DNA of 64,000 bases from Triangularia verruculosa. Lineage: Eukaryota; Ascomycota; Sordariomycetes; Sordariales; Podosporaceae. The notes under the pieces were generated by a model that was not told the DNA's origin, ran no database searches, and saw only the letters and a program-made list of their open reading frames with translations. The stretch is from NCBI GenBank assembly GCA_033296885.1, contig MU863876.1, forward strand, positions 636,196 through 700,195. Reading direction: 5' to 3'. Positions 1-10,472 of this stretch are shown piece after piece; the stretch's first letter is position 1; the number at the start of each line of letters is the position of its first letter. The position numbers and the translations under genes are program-made.

Positions 1-3000
1 TAGGATTGAGCGGCAACTCATGCGCATACACAATCTCCTCCACCTTCTCCGCCACACTGAAGTTCTCCGCTGCCCCTTTGCCTGTGCCAAACATCACTGG
101 TGAAGCCACAGTTGTAACCGGGCTTACCGTCATCGCCCGGTTCACGGGGCTGATTTCATCACCACCCCCATCATTCCCGCCCCCGAATGGCTCCGTTGCC
201 CGCCTCTGGATCTGTTGCGGCTGTTCAGGCCTTACAGTAGCCCCCCGCTGCACCATGCCACTCAGTCTCCCAAAACTATACTCCACATCCCTCTCTAGTC
301 TCCCTCTTCTCTCTTCCAGTTTGCCGAGTAGCTGATCATACTCCTCATACGACCCCAAAACTCTCACACTCTCCCTCCTAGCATCAGGATCATTGATGAC
401 ATCTACAAACCCAACCGCAGAGGTCTTGGTCAACGCCTCAAGCATCAGACAGCAGACCATATTTACTCGTTGAATCCTATTCAGCCCACCCCTAGCACCG
501 GCTTTCTTGACTTCCAAAACCTGCTTCTTGGTGTCCTTCTCCACATCCCCTACCTCCTGAGCAGGGGGCTTGTTCTTGGTAACCACCCCCTCGCTATCCG
601 TCATTTTCTTCGGCAGCGCCGGAATTGCCTTGATGACAGGGTTGCAAAGTTGGTTGAGCACCAAATTCCGGACTTTCGTCCGGCGTTTCCCAGCCTTGGT
701 GAGATTGGCACCGAGCTTTTGCCCAAACGTTAATGGACAGGTGACGCCGCGGAGGAAACCGAGGAGTTGGATTAGGGGTGTGAATGTGGCGGTGATTTCT
801 GCCGGCGCGAAGCCTTTCCCGGGAAAGGAGTTGACAAAGGTGGATAACAGTGGCAGTTGGGATAGGAGTGGGAGGGAAGAGCCAGAGCCAGAGCGGAAGT
901 GGGTGATTTCGGAGGCTAGCAGAGTGGAGAGGGACCAGACGAGAGACTCGAGGGCTTTGCCGCTGACTTTTTGGACGGTGGTGTCGCCATAAAGGAGATG
1001 TGAGAGAGAAGACCCCCTGTAGGCTGTGGATATTGGGACTCCGTAGGTGGTGTCGATTCCGGCCAGGTTCCAGAAGATGGAGCATTGATCTGCGAAGGGG
1101 AGGGAGTGTGCGAGCATGACCATGTTATACTCTGATATCACCGGCGAATCGGGATGGAAAGGCTGGAGCGTGGCGACAAGTTTGGTTGCGTGGGGCAGGC
1201 CTTCGATGATGTCAAGGCTGGTTTCTTTGGCTTTTGGATCAGTAATAGGGCTGGAGGGTGCGATAAGGAAGCGCCGGAGCGGGAAAGCATCTGTCAGCTT
1301 TTGCTGGGTCGTCTTTGCAGTTGCGGCCAGCGTCTTTGCAAGCTTTTTCATGAGCTTCTTCTTGACGGGTAACAGCACGCGTGAAGGGGCGGTGGCTGTC
1401 TTGGATGTTAGCTTGGCGAGAACATCTTTGACGTTAGTGGCCTGTGTGAAGTTGTCGGCGGGTTGGAAAGGGGAGACACCGCTTGATAGCAAATGTGAGA
1501 AGCCCTTGAGACTCTGCATGTTCTCAGGCGAGATGACAAGAAAGTTGGTTCCTTGCTTTGCAAGATCGAAAGCTTGATCCACGTCTAGCAGTTCCCATGG
1601 ATGTCGCTGGCCATCCTGAAAATAGTTCATCGGATTCCCGAGAAAGATGATGGTCTTGCCGCTGTAGTTGGCAAGGATATCATCACGGGTGTCGGCCGTG
1701 GTGTAGGCTCCACTAAGGCTTAGGTTGAAGATATCAACAGGGAGTTGAAGGCCGAGCTGAAGGAAGTGAAGCAAATGCAAGACAAATGCGTTGGGAGAAG
1801 ACCCGTTGATAACAAGCAGAAACCGGGCAGCGGGGTTGTAGCGATATGAGGGCGAGATCTGGATTCGCAAGTCGAATGACACCACATTCCGCATTTGTTT
1901 GCCGTGGGGATCTGAGAGGAGCAAGTTAATGAACATGTTGCCCGTCGTGAATTCGTTGACCAGCTCAGACACTTGAAAGTCGACTGTCACTGGAATGACC
2001 TCCCCTGGCTTGATGACTTCGATGATGTCCATGATGTCATGCGGTGTGTCTTTTGGTGCTCGCTTCAAATCGAACATCCCATTGGGGTCGGAAAGGTGTG
2101 TCCCAGTTTCACGATGAAGGGTGCCGATGCGACCCTGAGACTTCGTGGAGATGTTTTGAATCGTCCATGAGAAGGTAACGATATCTCCCTTTGCAACACT
2201 GTCCAAATACTTGGGCGTTGTCATGATCAGCGGGTACTGGCAGATAATGCCCACACCGCCGCTAAACTCCGGAACATCTCTCTGTAATCGCTGAGAGTAT
2301 GCCCTCAGTGAAACTGTATCTTGGGCACGGAGAAGGGTGCCAGAGCTGCGATCGACAGTTTCGTTCTTGATCCAAGCCTTGAGAATACCGGGGATCCGCA
2401 CGCTGTGTCCTGCTGGAATCTCGGCCGGTATTTCCAATGGCTCAAGAATCGGTTCGAGCCACTTTGTGCCTCTAACCAATATCTGCAGGCGCGATATTTT
2501 CGGCGATGGCATTTCGCCTAGCATTGAAATGTTAGCTATTACCTGGTACGCCTGAGCCTGGTGTAGCGATGAAACTCACCGGTATTCTTGATGACAATAT
2601 CACTGATAATCAGCCGCTCTCCTGGCTCATTAATACCGTCTCCATTCTCGTCCTGCACTTTGAAGTCGACAACCTCGAGCATGTAGCGTGACGGAAACAC
2701 TCCTCTTCTGCCATCTTTGTAGTTGACAATAACCTCGGAGTAGCCCATCTGGCCGTTTTGACCAGCGTACAACAAGTCATTGGGGGTTCGTCCGGCCATG
2801 CCTCCTGGTCCTCCTCTGCCTGCCGGCCTAGAGTGGTACCTAGTCGCATACTCGGTGTAGTGTTGACCGTTTGAATTGGTATGCACCGCTGCAACATATC
2901 TTTCTGACCTGCATCTTGAGTCAGATCATCATTACTCATTAAAGAGCTCGAGTGAGAGAGCCAAACCATGTGCAGCCAGCTCCTCCATCTCCACCGTGGC

Positions 3001-3617
3001 CACCGGATCCTCCGGCGCCATGTTCACCGACACAGCCACCTCTGCCACCTCTCACATCCCATTCGACACCGATGAGTGTGTCAAGATCCTCTTCATTGAC
3101 GGTAACGTGAGCATGGCCTCCTGCGCCGCCGTTCGCCCCACTTGTTCCTCGGCCGCCGCTGTCATCCTGTCAGACACTCGTTTCTGTTCAGGTTCCAGGA
3201 GGTCTGGACAACTTACTCTCCGCCATTCATTCCAGGTGAACCATCCGTAGCCTCACTCGTCTGAGTGGCATTGCGTCCATCAAACCCATCTCCTCCTGAT
3301 TGTCCGTTTTCGCCGAGTCCTCCATGCCCTCCATCTCCACCGCGACAGTCCAGCAGCAATGACTGCTTGCCCCCAACTTGATACCGCTCACCCATCCGAT
3401 GTGCCTGTCCTGTGACCTGGATGATGCCTGGTCTGGCCGGATCAAAGCTCAGCCCGACATGTATCTCCCCTCCATTTGTTCCAGCGGTTGGAAAACTCGC
3501 ATCTCGTCCCTGGCGACCGAAAGATCCCTGCGGCGCTTTGATGCCGGTGGAATTATCCCATTGCTGAGTCCCATGAACGCCAGTCTGGCCTGTGGCGGCC
3601 AAGGTAACTGTAGTCAT
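1..3617 (-). CDS. Glycine-rich DUF7932-like protein, 3' end beyond window
   Basis: Four exons on the minus strand can be joined in frame: 3617-3217, 3158-2967, 2908-2580 and 2517 to past base 1. The introns are 58, 58 and 62 nt with GTAAGT, GTTTGG and GTGAGT donors. I start at ATG 3617 because the open frame above it has no other ATG. The N-terminal part is dense in GG, GHGG and GDGG steps, like a collagen-type low-complexity scaffold. It is followed by a CARDB-like segment (EVVDFKVQDENGDG...NEPGE), then a long region with predicted alternating strands and helices, and a charged, Pro-rich tail still open at the edge. The layout recalls large fungal proteins annotated as DUF7932, whose function is not known. 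The family name is from memory; the frame and exon structure are seen directly. Confidence 0.8.
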
Positions 3618-5929
3618 GGCGGAGATGTATGTTTTGCTCACTGAATCCAGGGGTAGCTAGCTGTGTTATGTCATCCTCCAAAAATACACGTGAGAAAGTG
3701 CCAGTGAGATTTTATGGATGAAGACGTAAAGTAGGTAAAGTACCCTGCATTTGACTTAGTTCTTATATCGCAGAGAGTTTGAGACATGCAGATGCAGGCA
3801 CGAGATGAGGAGATATTCAGCTCAGCTCGTGTTTCAACGCGCTGAATGGCAGTCGGCAAAACATTGCACCGTCTTATCTACGCGCTTGTGGCGTTTCCTG
3901 GCAGATTGAGCAGACGGAAACCCGGGGTCGGAGCGGGGGAAGCCGGGGTCGCTTTCGCTGCTTTCCGCGATTCCAATTGCCAGGTTGAGTTTGGGGCTTG
4001 CATTTATGGCCTTGGCATTGTCACGAAGAATCAGCCACTAATAAATCTACATGGGTCGCCATTGGCTGCTTCGCATAAGACACCGCTGCCCATTTTCAAC
4101 TGAACCCCGAGGGTTCAAGCTGAGATGTTAACATCAATCGCACATGTCCCTTCGCAAAGCGGAAGGGGCACTGAGGGCTTGGGAGTTTAGGGACCCGGGG
4201 GCTCAGGGGCTCAGGGGTTCAGGGGCTGCAAAATGCTGGCACCCAGGGTTAGGGTCTTCGTCTTGGACCAGCGGTGGCGGTATGATGCTCCTACCTGATT
4301 CGGCATAAGTGCTGACTGTTTGATGAAGCAGAGACAAGTGGATTATTCATCGACTACCTAGTCTGTAAATAAATAAACAACTGATGTCTGTGTAGACCGG
4401 CTCAAAAGTTCGTGCGAGACCAAGACCGGCGTTGTGAATCTGATATGGCCGAGAGCCGATCCTCTACTGAGACTGTTAATACGAGGCTCTGCATTGCTGA
4501 GCTAATATGTTCTCAGGTTGATCCTCCTTGATGCTGTTAGACCGGCTCGAGTGGGATATTCGGCAACTGCCGTACGGCGGCGTTGGCTTACATGTGCAAG
4601 AAATAATTTGACTGCCTAAGGATTTCAAGTCTGCCTTATTCTTCTGCTACACACGTAAGGCTGCTGGCTGGATCCTTCAACCCGGGCCTTACTTGACTTC
4701 TACTCTCAAGACTTGCGGCACTTGGATTCCTTCCCGCCCACCCCCGACCCCCGCTGAACCACTCCCTCGGTGCTACCGACGGCGTGGAGTCATACGACGT
4801 TCAATGCCAGTATGTGGCGAGCTGGTCTAACAAGGCCTCTCTGAAGGCGACCAAGGTACATGTGATTCCAGAGTGATCAACTGCTTGGTCATACAGCAAA
4901 TGGTTTGTCAGCCCTCCGTTATACTTAGGTCTGATTGAGTTTACCGCAAAAAAGAAGCCTATTGGTTCCTCTCTGAGAATGAATTGCTGCCAATTGGAAG
5001 ACATAACATCTATCTTGGGAGATTAACTGTGGAGAACTGAGGTAAAAGTAGGATCATGTCATAGAGCTCTTATAGGTAAGAGACGGGTAGGTGGGAATTT
5101 ACGTACCTGCTAATTGTTAGAATTATTTCCTTGGGGTAAAATGTTTATTTCTATGCCACAGCTTCATTCCTTGATTACTCATGGTGGCTGGACTCATTGA
5201 TTGAAGAGAAAAGGTCATTTTTACAGATGTTGCTGAAACTGCCAAAGGGTAGGAGATGGAGAGTTACGGTACCTACCTAAACATACGCCAATGTACCTCT
5301 CTAGCGTCTTTGAACCTTACCTATGTATGGAGCACAGGGCGATGGCTTTTAGTTACTGCCTAGACCCAGTTCGCGGTTGCTGATCTATCACAATGGCGAG
5401 ATTGAACTACCTACCTTACCCTACGAAGGGATTGTTTGAGTCGATGATCTTGACTTCATCTTTCCGTCTGCCTGGTCAACCTATGACGAAGACCAAGGTA
5501 TTCAATTTATCGGATCATGGCTTTTTACTCGAGGGGGCGGCGGCCGACAAAGTGGGTAAGGTAGGTAGGTGCTGAGTCCAATGCTCGACTGACCTGAGAT
5601 TCTCAGTCTTGGCTTGTATCCACAATCGTTCACTGGGGTTGATGATGACTTCCTAGGGACATTTCACAGCCAATTAACATCCGGTTTACGCACAAGACAG
5701 ATGGGCATGGAGCAAGAGAGTCTAACTTGTGTGATGGGGCAGTAGGCAGCCGCCTCATGCGCTCCAGTATCGCGGACCGAGCCAATTTGAGCTAAGTCTA
5801 TGTGAATCAAGAGAAAGCTATAATAATGGGAGCATCCTTTGAACCCTCGGCCTATTCCCTAACGATAAGAGCCATCCTCAATCATACACCCGGTCTTACC
5901 TCTCACAACCACGCTCAGGATCGCACAAC
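3618..5929. other. Intergenic region, 2.3 kb
   Basis: Divergent upstream region between the glycine-rich protein gene and the TauD-like gene. Short open frames occur (for example 4801-5004 minus and 5393-5575 plus) but have no recognisable content. It holds an 8-bp minisatellite near 4198 and several ACCTACC-type runs (about 5270-5280, 5405-5420 and 5560-5572). I see no gene. Confidence 0.6.
4198..4229 (+). repeat. Four-copy 8-bp minisatellite (GGGGCTCA)
   Basis: GGGGCTCA occurs twice exactly, then as GGGGTTCA and GGGGCTGC, head to tail in the intergenic region upstream of the TauD-like gene. Confidence 0.85.
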
Positions 5930-7246
5930 ATGACTATGCTCGATGCTGCCACCGCTCCAGCGCCCTACTACTCTCGGGGTCTTCGTGCGCGCTTCAATGT
6001 TGATCGGATCCGACTGGAACAAGCTCAAGCAGACGTCCTGCTCAATGGGGGCAAATACGCCGACATTGAGTACGACATTGATGAAGCCAAGTACCGCGCT
6101 CGATCAGCTGCTCGCCTCAAAGCGGGCGGCCTTCCCACATCAGTACCCGAGGGTTGGCCAAGAAAGCTCTCCGGGCCTCTAGTCTGGGGCTCCAACTCTT
6201 TCCCCTGTGAGGATCAATATGTCTATCACCTTACCCAAGCCGACAAAGTCGAAATCCTCTCCGCTCTGTCCTTCTTCAAGTCCCAGAAACTTGACTCCCA
6301 AAAGGTTACCAAGTACCTCTTCCCTCTTCCCAACCTCGGCCCTATCCTCTCCAGCATACGCAACGACATCTACTTCGGCAAAGGATTCCACATCATCCGC
6401 GGTCTCAACCCCGACGACTACCCGCTCGCCGACCTCACCACCATCTACCTCGGCCTGTCTTCTTACATCGCCTCCCGCCGCGGCCGCCAGGATCAACGCG
6501 GATCAATGCTTATCCACGTCATGCAACGCGGCGATCAATCCGCCGAGTCCACCCTCCATGACAACATCTACTCTTCCGACAAGCCGTTCCACACCGACAC
6601 CGTCACCGACACCCTGTGTCTCTTCACCCAAGAGTTGGCTTCGTCTGGTGGCCGATCCGTCTTTGCATCAGCATGGACAGTCTACAACGAACTCGCTGCC
6701 ACCCGCCCCGACCTCATCCACACCTTGGCCGCACCAGACTGGCCTTTTGACACCTACGGCCGCGATCCCCCTTTTTACCGCAGGGCGTTGATGTATTACC
6801 ATGATAACAATCTCATCACGTCTTTCTCTCGCCGTTTGCTGGTCGGACATGCCCCGTTCACTCCCCGCAGCAAGAACATTCCTGGTCTGACCGAAGCACA
6901 AGCCGAAGCGCTCGATGCAGTGCATTTCATTGCCAAGAAACATGAGATCAAACCCAGGATGGAGAGAGGGGATATCCGATTTGTCAACAACCTCGGCCTG
7001 TTGCATCGAAGAGAAGCGTTTGAGAACGTGCAAGGGACGAAGCCGAGGCATTTGGTGAGGATCTGGCTGAACAACGATGAGGGCATGTGCTGGAACTTGC
7101 CGCGGCCGTTGAGATTGGCGTGGGCGAGGGTGTTCGATGATGACTTTGAGGAGGGGACGGACAAGAGGGGGAGGTACTGGGATTATGCGCCGTTGAGGCA
7201 CCCGGTTACAGGCAGGGTGTTGAATACGGGTGGTTCTTGCGACTGA
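5930..7246 (+). CDS. TauD/TfdA-type Fe(II)/2-oxoglutarate dioxygenase
   Basis: Single-exon gene of 438 residues, starting at ATG 5930. The C-terminal two thirds match the fungal branch of TauD/TfdA dioxygenases. The expected Fe ligands are visible as the H-x-D pair in FHTDTVTD (His221, Asp223) and a distal His in NNLGLLHRREAF (His359); Arg377 in KPRHLVRIWL is the likely 2-oxoglutarate anchor. These enzymes couple 2-oxoglutarate decarboxylation to hydroxylation or desaturation of a small substrate. Fungal members occur both in catabolism and in natural-product pathways, so the substrate cannot be read from sequence. The gene converges on the Zn2Cys6 regulator gene, with only about 105 bp between the stop codons. 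Confidence 0.92.
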   Translation: MTMLDAATAPAPYYSRGLRARFNVDRIRLEQAQADVLLNGGKYADIEYDIDEAKYRARSAARLKAGGLPTSVPEGWPRKLSGPLVWGSNSFPCEDQYVYHLTQADKVEILSALSFFKSQKLDSQKVTKYLFPLPNLGPILSSIRNDIYFGKGFHIIRGLNPDDYPLADLTTIYLGLSSYIASRRGRQDQRGSMLIHVMQRGDQSAESTLHDNIYSSDKPFHTDTVTDTLCLFTQELASSGGRSVFASAWTVYNELAATRPDLIHTLAAPDWPFDTYGRDPPFYRRALMYYHDNNLITSFSRRLLVGHAPFTPRSKNIPGLTEAQAEALDAVHFIAKKHEIKPRMERGDIRFVNNLGLLHRREAFENVQGTKPRHLVRIWLNNDEGMCWNLPRPLRLAWARVFDDDFEEGTDKRGRYWDYAPLRHPVTGRVLNTGGSCD

Positions 7247-7351
7247 AATGGGTTCTTTGAACACTGAATATCTTGCGCTTTTTCCTTTTGTCTAGACGGT
7301 TTGTTGGTGATAGATAGGTACATAGAGGCGTTTCTGCTTTTTCGTGACATC

Positions 7352-9737
7352 TCACTCGTTCTGTTTTGGCTTCCACTCTTCGTCAAATAGCATAGAAATC
7401 CAGTACAAATCATGACCCACTTCTTCATTCTCTCTGACAGCTCTGATCGCATTCTCTGTGATTGTTTGTTAGTTTGTCAGGTCATAAAGCTAGAATCTCT
7501 GGACAAATAAAAACCCACGTCTGTTACGGTCCCGGACCATCTCAGCTGTCGCTCTCACAAAGTCGACTTGCTCTTCAGTCAAGTCTGCTGCCTTAGCCAG
7601 GTCCTTTCTTCCTTCCTTTGTGTGTAGCGGCAACGAAAATGGCAAAACCCCTCGGTTGATGTAGTGAAAGTGGGCAAGCATTGTCTGGGCACCGCAGTGG
7701 TGCTCTTTGATACTGGCAGGGTTGGCGTACTTGTTCTGGTACGGTCAATTATCCTGCTTTTGACTGTGCTAAAAAATAAGATCAGACTTACCGGCATGTC
7801 ATACTGCCTCGCGGTCTCCTCGTCCCTTCTCGTGATCATCGCACAGCTGTGAAGCAGCACAAACATCACTAAATAGATCGTAAACCAGTATTCCCTCTTT
7901 TTCGCCAAAACCAAGTCATTCAGCTGCTTCAATACGGCCTTGCTCCATGGTCGGAGAAAGGTAGTGTAGTTGATGCACTCGAATTGCGCCGTCATGATCA
8001 ATGGCATCGGGATCTTATTGTCGTAAAGCGGGTGAGGCGTGCCGCCGAGCGTGTCATCTCCGCAGATATGCACTGGCGAGCTCGTCATGCGGCACACGGC
8101 CCAAAGCCGAAAGGTATTGGACAGTACCGTTTGCTCTTGTTTTGTCTGCGTTCCATCAGAATGGTATGATCATTTCGGGTTGCTGGGCAATAGACTCACC
8201 TTTGCCAAACCAACCTGCCTGAAAGCCATCAGGTATGTCTCCCAGAGCAGCTCATCCCTGCCCACTGTCGCTGTTATAAAATTGTAGATATTGCCATCCA
8301 CAAAATCCTTCATTCTCTCGGCCGTGCTCCTCATATCTGCTATTGCGAACCTCGGCAAAGGTACTTTCCTTACCGTTCCATTCACGGGGTCGATGAACTC
8401 GTCTTCGATCAAGTCACCCTCGGCGGGTATGAACTCCCTGACTTGAAACTGGAAGGGAGTTGAAACATGGAGATGGGTGACGACTATGGTTCTGATGCTA
8501 GAGGAAGGCGCCCAGTCTGAAGATGGGATGTCGACGATGTCCATGCTTTGCCAGCGGCGGCTGAAGAGCTGATAGGGAGCCTTTTGCTCGCGGTAGAGGG
8601 AGGCATCAGTGATGATGTACCGGTAGCAAGGCATTTTGCTCAGCGTTGGACCAGTCATGAGTTGACAGGTTAAGCAAGGCCCAGATGGGAGAGAGGGATC
8701 TGGAAGGCACTGATCGAGAACTTCTGTTAGTGGCATGACCATAAAAGTCATGAGAACGGCCTTTGGTAGGTAGGGTGGCAGACATACACGTCCTCTGTTC
8801 ATGCGGCATCTAATACATGACTTCAGCTGGCGAGTAAGAGCTGTAGTGCGTTTCTTAGCGTCATCGGTAAATGCGCCCCGTCTCTTCGGCCTAGCCTTAT
8901 CAACGGACTTGGCTTTGGTAACAGAGCTTTCACTGCTCGGCTTGATTTTGCTCTTGCGGCGAATTCGCTTCGGGTTGTTATCAGCCTGGAAGTGTTCTAA
9001 AGACCAATGCGGGTTCCTATACTCACTGGTGGTAGAGTCCAGACTTTACTCGGACCAAGGGCAGAAGCTATGCTGGTATTGGCAACCAACAAGGGGGTCG
9101 CCTTGGGGGATATTTCACCCCCGAGGAAAGGCTGTGGTTGGGCATCGCACTGCAAGTCGACAGATTCCCTGATATGGGGGAGCCCCTCAGCGTTTGGGTA
9201 AGAAAGGTCAGGTGTGGGGATGGTCTCGGGCGACGCGCTTGTGGATGCACCTTCCGTTATCCCACAGTCTGGTGAGCAGAACTGAGCCTCCGTGAAAGGG
9301 GACACTAAGAGTTCAGGCTCTGGACTCCGGTGGCCTCTCTTTGAAGTTTCGTCAGGTGACGGTAGCAGGTAATCTTTTAGATCGCCGTCGTTCTCCGTTG
9401 TCTTGTGCCAGGTATCTTCAGCGGGAAACCTCGATGTGGAGTACGGATTTGAGGCGCGTGTGAACCACCCCTGGTAAGAGCCGCCAAGAGATGGTGACCA
9501 TACTTCAAGACCTTCTCGCCAGTCCGCATCGCTTAGACTTTCGACTTCGTGTGGCCCGAATGTCGAGCTGCAGTGCCCCGGCCAACCACGATAGCTGGTC
9601 AAGAGTTCTTGTGGGGTAATCATGTTGCTATGCGGACTGTTGCCGTTTTCTGTAGAGGCCTGACTTTCTGTTCCCGCGCTCGCATCGTGAGGTGAATGTC
9701 GCAGGACTGTCGGTGAGTCGGGAGCTGGAGAACGCAT
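7352..9737 (-). CDS. Zn2Cys6 (C6) transcription factor with internal zinc cluster
   Basis: Six exons join in frame: 9737-9027, 8985-8788, 8709-8200, 8145-7792, 7729-7519 and 7455-7352, giving 695 residues. Introns are 41, 78, 54, 62 and 63 nt. The zinc cluster is not N-terminal but near residue 294: C-x2-C-x6-C-x10-C-x2-C-x12-C (Cys294, 297, 304, 315, 318, 331), after a basic stretch rich in Lys and Arg. An intron falls directly before the third Cys. The C-terminus carries the DLYWISMLFDEEWKP block that I recall from this class of fungal regulators. The N-terminus is uncertain: ATG 9737 is the first in-frame one, but the frame is open further upstream and a 5' exon is possible. It probably acts in the nucleus as a DNA-binding regulator; its targets are unknown. 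Confidence 0.82.
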
Positions 9738-10472
9738 TCTGCTGTCGTAACCACTGCCAAGAGTTCCCAGGTGCTGCTGACATGCATCGGTCTTAGTCAG
9801 ACCAATCTGACGAACATACAAGACAGAAAAGCCGCCGAGACGTAATTACCTATGCTGTTACAGAGAGCAAGGAATAAGAGTACTGCCAGAAACACAGATA
9901 TTGCATTTGTTGTTGGCCAAAGGTGCCTATGCTGGACTTCGCATGAAGTTGACTCGTGTCATGATCTTGTTCGGTGTCGGGGACCGGTTTTACCCCGCCC
10001 ACCGATGGTGAGATTGGAAAGCGAACGCGCATTGGACAGCTGTCAGCCGATTTCGGCTATCTTGTTCCTCTTTGGTCAAGTGGCGCGGTCGTCGCTGGTG
10101 TTATTTCATCAGTTTTACTGGTGTTGAAGATCACAGGCCTTGTAGGGCTGGGTCTTTGAGACTTTCAATGGAATCCACAGGACATCTGCCATGCTGATTT
10201 CAGGTACCGAGAGTCGAGTGACAGCCCAGAAGAGAGAAAAGCTTGGTCAGGGCAGGAAGTGTCCCGATACGTCAGACTGGCTGCAGGGTCGGAACCCTTC
10301 ACATGGCTGTCGCGTGGCTGCAAGTCATTTACCCAGGTACGCCATCTCCAATTTCAACTTGAACCGTGATTCATGAGTTCGCTCAATACCTTTGGGTATA
10401 TATTTTCGTCCCAATCAAGCCACATCGGACCGCCTCGTTACCTTACCAGGTCCAGTTCTTCAGCCTTCTAAA
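9738..10472. other. Intergenic region / possible 5' exon of the C6 regulator
   Basis: Lies between the mapped start of the C6 regulator and the stop of the DUF3433 gene, both on the minus strand. A minus-strand open frame at 10032-9850 could hold an upstream exon of the regulator, but I cannot fix its splice sites. Nothing else is recognisable. Confidence 0.45.

Noticed and set aside
594..1085. 163-codon minus-strand frame with Arg/His/Pro-rich translation
   Set aside because: It lies out of frame on the same strand as the long open exon of the glycine-rich protein and has shadow-like composition.
4801..5004. 67-codon minus-strand ORF with a true ATG
   Set aside because: No family resemblance, no splice partners and an isolated position; too short to support alone.
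5393..5575. 60-codon plus-strand ORF upstream of the TauD-like gene
   Set aside because: Contains the simple TACC/GGTA repeat at both ends and has no protein-like pattern.
6207..6791. 194-codon plus-strand ORF, very Ser/Thr/Pro-rich
   Set aside because: Shadow frame inside the TauD-like dioxygenase gene.
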